Below are positions 42,437-51,550 of a stretch of 64,000 nt of DNA, one piece after another. The stretch spans positions 41,197 through 105,196 of the forward strand of contig CAYMTR010000005.1 in NCBI GenBank assembly GCA_964393405.1. Reading direction: 5' to 3'. The DNA is from CAYMTR01 sp964393405. Lineage in GTDB: Bacteria; Bacteroidota; Bacteroidia; Bacteroidales; Prolixibacteraceae. How positions within the stretch are numbered: the stretch's first letter is position 1; each line of letters opens with the position of its first letter. A program made the translations under genes and the position numbers. A model generated the notes under the pieces. That model searched no databases and was not told where the DNA came from. It saw only the letters and a list, made by a program, of their open reading frames with translations.

Positions 42437-43696
42437 ATGAGTTTACTAATTAAAAACGTTGAATTGAACAATGAGGTTGTCGACATATTTATTAAAGGCA
42501 ACACCATAAATAAAATAGGCAGCAATCTGAATTTTTCGGCAGATAAGATTATTGATGGCACAATGAAAGCAGCTATACCGGGACTTCTGAACGGGCATTG
42601 CCATGCAGCAATGTCGCTCATGAGGGGTTACGCCGACGATATGCCATTAATGCCGTGGTTGGAAGAAAAAATCTGGCCCCTTGAAAATAAAATTACTGAG
42701 GAAGATGTATACTGGGGCACCAAGCTTGCATGCCTTGAGATGATAAAAAACGGTATAACAACATTTGTTGATATGTACCATCATTTCCCCGGAGTAGTAA
42801 AAGCGACTGAAGAAATGGGTATAAGAGGCTGTTTGTCAATCGCCACAATGGATTTCAACAAAATTGAGCTTGCAGAACAATATAAATCAATGATTGTTGA
42901 GGGCTACAAAAATATGCACCTATATTCAGACAGAATAAAGTTCATATTAGGACCACATGCTATATATACAGTTTCAGCAGAAACATGGAAATGGCTTCGA
43001 GATTTTGCTATTGAAAAGAATATCCATATACATACTCACCTATCAGAAACAATAAGTGAAGTTGAAAATTCAAAGATGCTTTTTGGCTGTACGCCAGTTG
43101 AATACCTCGATAAATTAGGAATACTTGACAAAAATGTAAGTCTTGCACACTGTGTGCATTTGACAGACAATGACCTTGACATAATAGCAAAAAAAGGGTG
43201 TATTATAGTTCATAATCCGGCGTCGAACTTAAAGCTTGTATCAGGGAATCAATTCAGGTATAAGGAAATGAAAGAGAGGGGTATACCTGTTGTATTGGGG
43301 ACTGACGGACCCTCTTCAGGAAACAATCTGGACATACTTGAAGCGATGAAATTGGCATCGCTGAACGGTAAAACCATATATAATGACCCAACAATTTGGA
43401 ATACAGAAGAAACCTTCAATTGTGCATGTATCCATAATGAAAAAATGACAGGTTGGAAAACAGGAAAAATTGAAGAAGGATATCTGGCAGATATTTCATT
43501 GGTGAATTTGATGATTCCGGACTTGACACCAAACTTTCATTTGATATCTAACCTTGTATATTCAGCCAATGGAAGTTGCATTGATACAGTTATTTGTGAC
43601 GGAAAGGTACTTATGGAAAACAGGCATGTCAATGGTGAAGAAGAAATCTTGAATAAGGCGAGAGAGGTAGCAGAGAATCTGGTTAGGAGGGTGTAA
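42437..43696 (+). CDS. Amidohydrolase, MTA/SAH deaminase-like
   Basis: The 419-residue TIM-barrel metal enzyme of the TRZ/ATZ group shows NGHCHAAMSLMRGYADDMPL (HxH), HTHLSETISEVE (third His), SLAHCVHL (fourth His) and GTDGPSSGNNLDI (Asp). The LMRGYADDMPLMPWLEEKIWP stretch is typical of S-adenosylhomocysteine/5'-methylthioadenosine deaminases, which would convert these nucleosides to inosyl forms. Chlorohydrolase or guanine deaminase activity is less likely. Confidence 0.88.
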   Translation: MSLLIKNVELNNEVVDIFIKGNTINKIGSNLNFSADKIIDGTMKAAIPGLLNGHCHAAMSLMRGYADDMPLMPWLEEKIWPLENKITEEDVYWGTKLACLEMIKNGITTFVDMYHHFPGVVKATEEMGIRGCLSIATMDFNKIELAEQYKSMIVEGYKNMHLYSDRIKFILGPHAIYTVSAETWKWLRDFAIEKNIHIHTHLSETISEVENSKMLFGCTPVEYLDKLGILDKNVSLAHCVHLTDNDLDIIAKKGCIIVHNPASNLKLVSGNQFRYKEMKERGIPVVLGTDGPSSGNNLDILEAMKLASLNGKTIYNDPTIWNTEETFNCACIHNEKMTGWKTGKIEEGYLADISLVNLMIPDLTPNFHLISNLVYSANGSCIDTVICDGKVLMENRHVNGEEEILNKAREVAENLVRRV

Positions 43697-43781
43697 AAGA
43701 TCAGAAACTAACAAAAATTTTAAGACCTTAGAAAAAAACAAACAAAATACTTTTTGCCTGCCATAAAACTTATTGTTTTTG

Positions 43782-43789
43782 TATTTTTG
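43782..43789 (+). promoter_or_regulatory. -7 element of gpsA-pgi
   Basis: TATTTTTG matches the consensus. TTTG at 43753-43756 is 25 bp upstream, longer than usual. Transcription would start near 43794 and give a leader of about 30 bases containing AAAGGGAG (43801-43808), a Shine-Dalgarno-like purine run. Confidence 0.4.
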
Positions 43790-43824
43790 CATTTCTATAT
43801 AAAGGGAGAAAAGACTATAAATTG

Positions 43825-44820
43825 ATGTTTACAGACCAAAAAATAGCTATAATTGGAAGTGGAAGTTGGGCCACTGCATTGGCAAAAATATTGTTGAACA
43901 ATATCGGTACGATTAACTGGTATATAAGAAATTCAGACAACATTGATTACTTCAAGAAAAACAGTCACAATCCAAGTTATTTGTGTGATGTTATATTTGA
44001 TGTCAACAATATAACTTTTTATAACGACATCAATGAAGTATGTGAAAATTCTGATGTTCTGATATTTGTTATCCCTTCAGCTTTCTTGAAAGAATCTCTT
44101 GAAAATTTAACTGTTGATATTAGCAAGAAATTTTTAATATCTGCAATTAAGGGAATAGTTCCTGAGGACAATCTTATTGTTGGCAAATTCTTCAATCAGA
44201 AATTCAACGTACCCCTTGATTCCATTGGAATTATTGCAGGTCCTTGCCATGCTGAAGAAATAGCACTTGAAAGGCTCTCTTACCTTACAATTGCCTGTCC
44301 CGATGTAAAGAAGGCCAGAGCATTTGCTTTAATGATAGAATCGTCATACATAAGAGCTCATATTTCTGACGACATTTATGGTACTGAATACTCTTCAGTG
44401 CTGAAGAATGTCATAGCAATTGCTGCAGGAATATGCAACGGTCTACATTATGGAGACAATTTTCAAGCAGTACTTATATCAAATGCTATACAGGAAATAA
44501 AAAGGTTTGTAGATAAAGTGCATCCAATTACAAGAGACATAAAAGGCTCGTCATATTTGGGTGACTTGTTGGTAACAGCATATTCTCAATTCAGCAGGAA
44601 CAGACTTTTTGGGACAATGATTGGCAAAGGATATTCGATAAAAGCTGCTCAATTAGAAATGCGTATGGTTGCTGAAGGCTATTATGCCGTAAAGTGTATA
44701 AAAGAAATAAATCAGGAGCACAATGTAAACATGCCGATATGTGATGCAGTTTACAATATATGCTATGAAAATATTTCACCCGCAATAGAAATAAGATTAT
44801 TAACAGAAAATCTAAGATAA
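43825..44820 (+). CDS. gpsA: Glycerol-3-phosphate dehydrogenase [NAD(P)+]
   Basis: The 331-residue enzyme reduces dihydroxyacetone phosphate to sn-glycerol-3-phosphate for phospholipid synthesis. Signatures are IAIIGSGSWATALAKIL (NAD(P) site), SAIKGI, AGPCHAEEIAL, and EYSSVLKNVIAIAAGICNG with the active-site Lys, followed by GDLLVTAYSQFSRNRLFG. The frame can be read from a TTG three bases upstream, but the ATG at 43825 is standard. It ends 4 bases before pgi. Confidence 0.95.
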   Translation: MFTDQKIAIIGSGSWATALAKILLNNIGTINWYIRNSDNIDYFKKNSHNPSYLCDVIFDVNNITFYNDINEVCENSDVLIFVIPSAFLKESLENLTVDISKKFLISAIKGIVPEDNLIVGKFFNQKFNVPLDSIGIIAGPCHAEEIALERLSYLTIACPDVKKARAFALMIESSYIRAHISDDIYGTEYSSVLKNVIAIAAGICNGLHYGDNFQAVLISNAIQEIKRFVDKVHPITRDIKGSSYLGDLLVTAYSQFSRNRLFGTMIGKGYSIKAAQLEMRMVAEGYYAVKCIKEINQEHNVNMPICDAVYNICYENISPAIEIRLLTENLR

Positions 44821-44824
44821 AACA

Positions 44825-46177
44825 ATGGAAAGAATAAAATTAGATCTGGGAAAGGCATTTGCTAAATCAGGAGGGTTCATTTCGCCTTCTGTCTTTGAAA
44901 CATATAAAAGCGCTACAGAAGAGTTAAATTCAGCTTTACATTCCAAAACAGGAAGAGGAAGTGACTTTGTCGGTTGGGTAAATCTGCCTAATGAAATTGA
45001 CGATGCTTTTCTTAATGATATAGAACTTACTGCAAAAAATATTCGTAACAAAAATATTGACGTGTATGTCATCATTGGCATTGGTGGCTCATATTTAGGA
45101 GCAAAGGCAGTGATAGATGCGCTTAATAATAATTTTTCACAGTTAAACGGATCGAAGCCTGCTGTAATATTCGCAGGACAAAATATTAGTGAAGATTATC
45201 TTTCAGAACTCAGGGATCTTTTAAAGGCAAAAGAATGGGCTATATGTGTAATTTCAAAGTCAGGGACAACAACCGAGCCAGCAATAGCTTTTAGAATTCT
45301 AAAACAAGACCTTATTGAAAGATACGGAAAAGCTGAATCTGTAAGTAGAATATGTGCTATAACTGATGCTTCTAAGGGTGCATTAAGAACTCTTGCTAAC
45401 ACAGAAGGCTATAAGACATATGTGATACCTGATGATGTTGGAGGAAGATATTCTGTGCTTACACCGGTTGGATTAGTAGCGATTGCTGTCGCTGGATTTG
45501 ATATCAAGGCTTTAGTCAAAGGAGCCAAAGACATGATGAATCAAACATCGCCGATGGTAAAATTTGAAGAAAACATAGCCTGTCAATATGCTGCAGCAAG
45601 GCATATACTTTATTCAAACGGTAAAAAAATTGAAATATTAGTCAACTTTCAGCCAAAGCTCCATTATATTGCTGAATGGTGGAAACAGCTTTATGGTGAA
45701 AGTGAAGGTAAAAACGGCAAGGGGATATTTCCTGCTTCAGTAGATTTTTCTTCTGATTTACATTCTATGGGGCAATATATTCAGGAAGGTGAAAGAATTC
45801 TGTTTGAAACAGTTTTGTCAGTTATTAAACCTGAATGCGAAATGCTAATTCCAAGTGATGAAGATAATTTAGATAAGCTCAATTTTCTTTCTGGTAAGAA
45901 TGTCGATTTTGTGAACAAAATGGCTGAACTGGGAACACAAATTGCTCACGTTGATGGAGATGTACCAAACATAAAAATTGAAATTCCTCGATTGAATGAA
46001 TATTATCTGGGACAACTAATATATTTCTTTGAAAAAGCATGTGGAATTAGTGGCTATTTATTAAACGTAAATCCTTTTGATCAACCTGGTGTTGAAGCAT
46101 ATAAGAAAAATATGTTTGCCCTATTAGACAAGCCTGGTTTTGAAGAAGAATCAAAAATGATCAAAGGGAGAATATAG
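44825..46177 (+). CDS. pgi: Glucose-6-phosphate isomerase
   Basis: The 450-residue enzyme interconverts glucose-6-P and fructose-6-P. SIS-domain motifs are clear: VIIGIGGSYLGAKAVIDAL, VISKSGTTTEPAIAFRIL and GGRYSVLTPVGLVAIA; MGQYIQEGERILFETVL carries the C-terminal active-site region. The length is that of the shorter bacterial form found in Firmicutes and Bacteroidota. It follows gpsA by 4 bases and is closed by a hairpin terminator. Confidence 0.96.
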   Translation: MERIKLDLGKAFAKSGGFISPSVFETYKSATEELNSALHSKTGRGSDFVGWVNLPNEIDDAFLNDIELTAKNIRNKNIDVYVIIGIGGSYLGAKAVIDALNNNFSQLNGSKPAVIFAGQNISEDYLSELRDLLKAKEWAICVISKSGTTTEPAIAFRILKQDLIERYGKAESVSRICAITDASKGALRTLANTEGYKTYVIPDDVGGRYSVLTPVGLVAIAVAGFDIKALVKGAKDMMNQTSPMVKFEENIACQYAAARHILYSNGKKIEILVNFQPKLHYIAEWWKQLYGESEGKNGKGIFPASVDFSSDLHSMGQYIQEGERILFETVLSVIKPECEMLIPSDEDNLDKLNFLSGKNVDFVNKMAELGTQIAHVDGDVPNIKIEIPRLNEYYLGQLIYFFEKACGISGYLLNVNPFDQPGVEAYKKNMFALLDKPGFEEESKMIKGRI

Positions 46178-46223
46178 TAAGTGCCGGTTTTTTAAAATAT
46201 AGAAATAAGACACAAAATTCAGG

Positions 46224-46267
46224 GTTACCTAAAAAATTCACTTCTTTTTTAGGTAACTTCTTTGTTT
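46224..46267 (+). terminator. Terminator of gpsA-pgi
   Basis: A 13-bp perfect stem (GTTACCTAAAAAA at 46224-46236, complement at 46245-46257) with an 8-base loop is followed by T-rich TTCTTTGTTTT. It starts 46 bases after the pgi stop. Confidence 0.8.
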
Positions 46268-46284
46268 TGTCAGCAAGCATAAAT

Positions 46285-46953
46285 ATGAACTATCTAGGAC
46301 ATGTGTTTCTTTCAGGAAAGAATGAGCAAATTCTTGTAGGGAATTTTATTGCAGATCATGTTAAAGGTAAAAGATTTAAGCTATACCCTGTTGAAATCCA
46401 AAAAGGAATACTTCTACACAGACTGATTGATAAATATACTGACAATAACAAGAATTTTCTTTCAATTAAATCATATTTCATTCCATCCTACAATCATTAT
46501 TCAGGAGTAGTAGCAGATCTCATTGTTGATCATTTTCTTGCCACAGAATGGGAGAACCATTCAGATCTTTCTTTAGATTGCTTTACGAAAAACACATATA
46601 ATTCCTTATTGAAAAATTATCACTTGATACCTCAAAGAATAAGGCTCTTTATGCATAATTTAATATATCGTGACAGGTTATTTACTTATAAAAATGTTGG
46701 AGGAATAGAAGAAGCCTTATTGATTATGTCATACCATTCTTCTTTACCCAAATTAGCTTCTACTGCAATTGAGCTAATGAACGATAATTATTTAGAATTA
46801 AGGCTATTAAGCAATAAATTCATAAATGAAATCAAGACCTATATTGCTACAATTGATTTAGAATCAATTTTTATATGTGAAATTGAATACTCTTCTAATG
46901 CAACTGCTCAAATCTGTTTCGGTCAAGACTTAAGAGCACGAAAAGCAATATAG
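46285..46953 (+). CDS. ACP phosphodiesterase-like (AcpH/DUF479) protein
   Basis: The 222-residue protein begins MNYLGHVFLSG soon after the ATG and has GNFIADHVKGKR, GILLHRLIDKYTDNNK and SGVVADLIVDHFLA, all AcpH signatures with His/Asp residues of an HD-like metal site. AcpH removes the phosphopantetheine arm from acyl carrier protein. Its 3' end overlaps the convergent rodA gene by 59 bp. An upstream TTG (46267) also opens the frame but would add only six residues. Confidence 0.85.
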   Translation: MNYLGHVFLSGKNEQILVGNFIADHVKGKRFKLYPVEIQKGILLHRLIDKYTDNNKNFLSIKSYFIPSYNHYSGVVADLIVDHFLATEWENHSDLSLDCFTKNTYNSLLKNYHLIPQRIRLFMHNLIYRDRLFTYKNVGGIEEALLIMSYHSSLPKLASTAIELMNDNYLELRLLSNKFINEIKTYIATIDLESIFICEIEYSSNATAQICFGQDLRARKAI

Positions 46954-48322
46954 TGAAGAACCATAAAGAAGAGCCTCCATAACTAAAAAAGGGTAAAGGA
47001 ATGCCAATAACAGGTGCCAGACCAATGGTCATCCCTATATTTATGGCGAAATGGAAGAAGATTATTGAAGCTACACAGTAACCGTAAACTCTACTAAAAG
47101 TTGATTTCTGCCTTTCAGCTAATCTGATTATTCTATAAAGGAGAAAAATGAAAGCAGCTACAATTAAAGAAGATCCGATAAAGCCCCATTCTTCTCCAAC
47201 AGTACAAAAAATAAAATCTGTACTTTGCTCCGGCACAAAATCGTATTTCGTTTGAGTTCCTTTAAGAAAGCCTTTACCTAGTATTCCACCTGAACCAATG
47301 GCAATTTGAGATTGGTTAACATTGTAGCCTGCTCCAAGAGGATCAGACTCTATACCCAATAGGTTGTTAATTCTGTCTTGGTGATGAGGTTCAAGAATAT
47401 TTCTAAAAACAAATCCAACTGTAAAGGAAAGCAATATTGTTACAATAAAAATTGAAACAATCATAGCTGCTTGAGGTTTTCTTTTATAAAGAGATGTTGC
47501 TAAAAGGATAATTGAAGTTAAAATTGAAGAACGAAGTAGTATGTAATAAAAATCAAGAGGGGTTCCTTTCAGAATTAAATAAAATATTGTCATCAACAAT
47601 GTAGAAGAAAGAAGCAAGATTAATCCTATTACTAAGTCCTTCTTTTTTTTGATTATTAGATAATAAGCAAGAAAGGAGAACAATAAAAAAAACAGCAATA
47701 AAATAATAGGTTTTAGTACTAAGGTCATTATAAATATTAAAACAGCAAGAAACAGAAAAAACAATATTAATCCGGAAAGGCCTTCCCTGAAAAGTGGAAA
47801 TAGGAAAACCATATAAACAATTGCTGACCCTGTATCATGCTGCAAAAAAATCAATGATACAGGTATGATTACTACTAAAAATAGATTAAATTTAGACTTG
47901 CTTTCCTTAAAACTAAAGTTGTACGAGCTCACCAACTTAGCTATTGCAAGAGAGGTGCCAAATTTTGCAAATTCAGAAGGTTGTAATCCAAAATTTCCAA
48001 TTAAAAACCATGATTTTGAACCATTTACTTCGGTACCAAGGAACAATACAATAAAAAGTAAAAAGATGAATATCCCGTATATTAAAAATGTAAAAGAAAC
48101 AAAAACTTTACTATCGGTAGCTAATATCAGTACGCCCAAAAAAATGGAACAAATAATCCATATGAGTTGTTTACCATATCTTTGGCTCATATCGAAAATA
48201 TTCTTATGCTCTTCATTATAAACTGCAGAATAAATATTCAACCATCCTGCAAGAACCATAAAAACATAAAGGAGTATAATTACCCAATCAATTCTTTTCC
48301 AAATACTGTAATTCTGTGCCAA
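46895..48322 (-). CDS. rodA: Rod-shape peptidoglycan polymerase RodA
   Basis: The 475-residue SEDS-family glycosyltransferase works with PBP2 to build side-wall peptidoglycan. Family motifs are present: DTGSAIVYMVFLFPLF, then SDPLGAGYNVNQSQIAIGSGGILGKGFLKGTQTKYDFVPEQSTDFIF and GIPLPFFSYGGSSLW. It is about 100 residues longer than E. coli RodA because of extra hydrophobic helices (about residues 195-300) before the GAGYN motif. It follows pbp2 by 1 base and is the last gene of the purH-mre operon. Its last 59 bp overlap the convergent AcpH-like gene. Confidence 0.95.
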   Translation of the reverse strand: MAQNYSIWKRIDWVIILLYVFMVLAGWLNIYSAVYNEEHKNIFDMSQRYGKQLIWIICSIFLGVLILATDSKVFVSFTFLIYGIFIFLLFIVLFLGTEVNGSKSWFLIGNFGLQPSEFAKFGTSLAIAKLVSSYNFSFKESKSKFNLFLVVIIPVSLIFLQHDTGSAIVYMVFLFPLFREGLSGLILFFLFLAVLIFIMTLVLKPIILLLFFLLFSFLAYYLIIKKKKDLVIGLILLLSSTLLMTIFYLILKGTPLDFYYILLRSSILTSIILLATSLYKRKPQAAMIVSIFIVTILLSFTVGFVFRNILEPHHQDRINNLLGIESDPLGAGYNVNQSQIAIGSGGILGKGFLKGTQTKYDFVPEQSTDFIFCTVGEEWGFIGSSLIVAAFIFLLYRIIRLAERQKSTFSRVYGYCVASIIFFHFAINIGMTIGLAPVIGIPLPFFSYGGSSLWFFTILLFVLLSLDRNRFEQLH

Positions 48323-48323
48323 T

Positions 48324-50165
48324 TTATTTATAGTATTTAATAAAATTTGGTAAATCCGGATACAACAAATTTGATTCTATCATTTTAGTTTCAAGCCATT
48401 GTCTTGAAGGCTGAATTGAATCTTTTAAATATTTTTCAATCATAAGAGTTGCTATAGGCCCTGCGTATAAATTTCCCCATTTCCCATTTTCAACATAGAC
48501 AGCAATGGCAATTTTAGGGTTTTCTCTAGGAGCAAAAGCAATAAAAGTGGAATGGTCAACTCCAGAGTTTTGAGCTGTTCCGGTTTTTCCACATACACTT
48601 ATACCCGGAATATTACAGTTACTAGCAGTACCTCCAGTTATTACTCCTTCCATTCCATCCATTATCAACTCGAAATTTATTCTATCAACAGTAGTATGAT
48701 TCTTCTGAACCAACCTTGCATCAATTTCTTTATTTTCAATCTTTTTAACAACATGAGGAGTATAGTAATAACCCCGATTAGCCAAAATAGCAGCATAATT
48801 AGCCATCTGTAAAGGAGTAGTTTGAATTTCTCCCTGTCCTATTGCCAGAGAAACAACCGAAAGAGATCTCCATTTTGAGCTATTAAATGTTTTTTTATCG
48901 TAATATTCTGAGGTAGGGATGAATCCTTTTGTCTCTTCTGAAAATTCAAATGAAACCCTTTCTCCAAAACCAAAGCTTAAAACATGTTTTCGCCACTCAT
49001 TATATCCCTCCTTAGGACTGTTATACTTTTTCGAATCTAATATCCTCCTAAACACCTGAGAAAAGAAAGCATTACAAGAAGCTGAGATTGCGTTATTAAG
49101 AGAAAATGATTGATGATGGTGACAAGCTTGATGGAAATTTCCGACGTGATACCCACCATTACATGAAAATTGAGAAGAAGTCGTAATTGCACCTTCTTGA
49201 AGACCGATTAGACCGTGAAGCATCTTAAATGTAGATCCGGGAGGATATTGGGCACTTGTAGCCCTATTAAATAAAGGCAATAATGTGTCAGCAAGTAATT
49301 TAGGAAAGTTCTCAATTCGTTTTCTACCAACTAAAGATTCAGGTTTATATGATGGGGAGCTAACCAAAGATAGAATTTCGCCGGTAGAAGGCTCAATTGC
49401 AACAATACTCCCTGATTTGTTGCTCATTAACAACTCTCCATATTCCTGTAGGCTCCAATCAAGAGTTGAAGTTAAATTATTTCCTTTAAGCGAAGCACTA
49501 TCTAACCTACCTTCATTATATGCACCTTTTACCCTGTTGTGGACATCAACTAAAAACAATCTAACACCCTTTTTCCCTCTCAGTTCTTTTTCATAAGCAC
49601 CTTCTATACCACTAATCCCAACATAATCGCCCATTCGATAATAAACATCTTTATCAATCATATTCTGATTGACCTCACCTATGTAACCTAAAACATGAGA
49701 CGCGATATTGTGAGAGTAATTTCTTAATGTTCGAGTTTGGAAGTAAAATCCAGGATATTTATACATCTTTTCCTGAAGCAAAGCATAACAATCGGGGGAA
49801 ACTTGCTTAATGATAGCTGAAGGTTTAAACTTAGAATATGATTTAGCCTTTTTAAATTCACTGATAAACTCAGATTTAGGAATCTTCAAATAATTACATA
49901 AAGAAGTAGTATCAAAGACACCAACTTCACGAGGTGTAGCCATCAAGTCATAAACTGCTTGATTGTAGACAAGTAACTCCCCATTTCTATCAAAAATTAA
50001 ACCTCTGGAAGGAAAATCAACTACTTCTCTCAATACATTTTTTGTCGCAGATTTTTTATACGACGAATTTATTACCTGTATAGTAAAAAGTCTAACAATA
50101 AAAATTGCACCAATTACTACAAAAATAAGAAGTATAATGTTTTTTCTTTTTGAATAGCTGTCCAC
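48324..50165 (-). CDS. mrdA: Penicillin-binding protein 2 (class B transpeptidase)
   Basis: The 613-residue protein has a single N-terminal helix (about 10-30), the PBP dimer domain (SRGLIFDRNGELLVYN near 55), and the transpeptidase domain with STFK (SxxK serine in YPPGSTFKM), SxN (SASCNAFF) and KTGT (CGKTGTAQN). It crosslinks side-wall peptidoglycan together with RodA. It lies between mreD (4-bp gap) and rodA (1 bp). Confidence 0.95.
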   Translation of the reverse strand: MDSYSKRKNIILLIFVVIGAIFIVRLFTIQVINSSYKKSATKNVLREVVDFPSRGLIFDRNGELLVYNQAVYDLMATPREVGVFDTTSLCNYLKIPKSEFISEFKKAKSYSKFKPSAIIKQVSPDCYALLQEKMYKYPGFYFQTRTLRNYSHNIASHVLGYIGEVNQNMIDKDVYYRMGDYVGISGIEGAYEKELRGKKGVRLFLVDVHNRVKGAYNEGRLDSASLKGNNLTSTLDWSLQEYGELLMSNKSGSIVAIEPSTGEILSLVSSPSYKPESLVGRKRIENFPKLLADTLLPLFNRATSAQYPPGSTFKMLHGLIGLQEGAITTSSQFSCNGGYHVGNFHQACHHHQSFSLNNAISASCNAFFSQVFRRILDSKKYNSPKEGYNEWRKHVLSFGFGERVSFEFSEETKGFIPTSEYYDKKTFNSSKWRSLSVVSLAIGQGEIQTTPLQMANYAAILANRGYYYTPHVVKKIENKEIDARLVQKNHTTVDRINFELIMDGMEGVITGGTASNCNIPGISVCGKTGTAQNSGVDHSTFIAFAPRENPKIAIAVYVENGKWGNLYAGPIATLMIEKYLKDSIQPSRQWLETKMIESNLLYPDLPNFIKYYK

Positions 50166-50169
50166 TTAA

Positions 50170-50673
50170 TTATTTTCTGAAAATTAAAAATTGACTAATA
50201 ATCACAAAAATAAAGGTAAAGATAGAACTAAAAAAACATCTTAATAAAGTATTTAAGAAACCATGAAAAGAAAAAACTTCGATATAAAAAAGAAATAAGT
50301 GATGAGTAATGATAATAACAGCTGCGTATCGAAGAAACCAAACAAATCCTAAGTTACTAATTGTAGGCAACATTGATTTTTCCTGATCTTCCAGATTATA
50401 AGTATTAAATAAAAAAGGACGTATAAACGCTACAAGAACAGTAGCCGAAGCATGGATCCCCGGAGTATTTGCGAACAAGTCAATCGTAATTCCCAGAAAA
50501 AACCCTAATAATAAGATTAAGTATTTAGGAATATTAATTGGAAGAATTAAAATATATAAAATGTAAAAATAAGGATTGATGTATCCACTAAATTGCAAGT
50601 TATTCATGAATAATACCTGAACAAGTACAATAATAGTAAACGATAATATGTACCACAAAGGACCTTTATTCAT
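50170..50673 (-). CDS. mreD: Rod-shape-determining protein MreD
   Basis: The 167-residue protein has five to six hydrophobic helices and the characteristic GFFLGITIDLFANTPGIHASATVLVAFIRPF segment. It is a membrane part of the elongasome with MreC, RodA and PBP2. It overlaps mreC by 8 bp, showing tight coupling. Confidence 0.92.
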   Translation of the reverse strand: MNKGPLWYILSFTIIVLVQVLFMNNLQFSGYINPYFYILYILILPINIPKYLILLLGFFLGITIDLFANTPGIHASATVLVAFIRPFLFNTYNLEDQEKSMLPTISNLGFVWFLRYAAVIIITHHLFLFYIEVFSFHGFLNTLLRCFFSSIFTFIFVIISQFLIFRK

Positions 50674-51490
50674 TTTCCAGTAATTTTTCTAAATCATCTT
50701 TCTCACTATATGTCTTACCGTCAATGATTTCAACATAGTTCAGACTACTGAAATCCACAAAAAGCTGCACAACAATCTTTTTAAAATTGTCACTAGGATT
50801 GAAATCGACTCGAATTGCTTTTCCAATAATTATCCCTTCAGGAAAAATAGTTGAGAACCCACTTGTGACAATAGTATCCTCTGGATTAACCTCTACGTGA
50901 TTTGGAATTTCACTAAGAACAGCTTCATAAGGGTTGCCACCTTCCCATCTTAATGTGCCAAAATGGTTTGTTCTAAACAACTTCGCGTTTACTGACCACC
51001 TTTCGTTTAGCAAAGATAATACAGCAGAATAATTCTTTGAAACGTTAACAACAACACCAATAATACCTTCGTTTGAGATTACCCCCATGTCAAGACGAAC
51101 CCCATCTTTATATCCTTTATTTAAAGTAATATAATTATTCTGTTTATTTATGGTATTGTTTATAACCTTTGCGGGAATCGACTTAACAATACTTGAGTCA
51201 ATCCTTAAATTAGAATTTAGAAAAATATCGGATTGCTTAATGGAAATAAGTTGAGTACGAAGTTTCGCGTTTTCTTTAGCGAGATTATCGTTTATTTTTT
51301 GAAGCTCGAAGTAATTTTTAATTGATGTGTACTTTTCAAATATTAAACCGGAAATTGCATTAGATGAATTGATATAACTTACCCTCTGATAATTGTTATA
51401 TTTCACAATAAGAGAAAAACAAAATATTTCTAATATTACAAACAATAAAAGATGATTATACTTATAAAGAAAGTTTAATAAGCTTTTCAT
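50666..51490 (-). CDS. mreC: Rod-shape-determining protein MreC
   Basis: The 274-residue protein has one N-terminal membrane helix, a coiled coil (about 60-85, YFELQKINDNLAKENAKLRTQL) and a periplasmic beta domain with NYITLNKGYKDGVRLDMGVISNEGIIGVV, the family signature. It links MreB filaments to the cell-wall synthases. It lies between mreB and mreD in the rod operon. Confidence 0.95.
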   Translation of the reverse strand: MKSLLNFLYKYNHLLLFVILEIFCFSLIVKYNNYQRVSYINSSNAISGLIFEKYTSIKNYFELQKINDNLAKENAKLRTQLISIKQSDIFLNSNLRIDSSIVKSIPAKVINNTINKQNNYITLNKGYKDGVRLDMGVISNEGIIGVVVNVSKNYSAVLSLLNERWSVNAKLFRTNHFGTLRWEGGNPYEAVLSEIPNHVEVNPEDTIVTSGFSTIFPEGIIIGKAIRVDFNPSDNFKKIVVQLFVDFSSLNYVEIIDGKTYSEKDDLEKLLENE

Positions 51491-51550
51491 TTATTCATGA
51501 TATGAAAGTTTATTAATTATCAGAAACGACAAGTTTAAATTATAAAAAGT

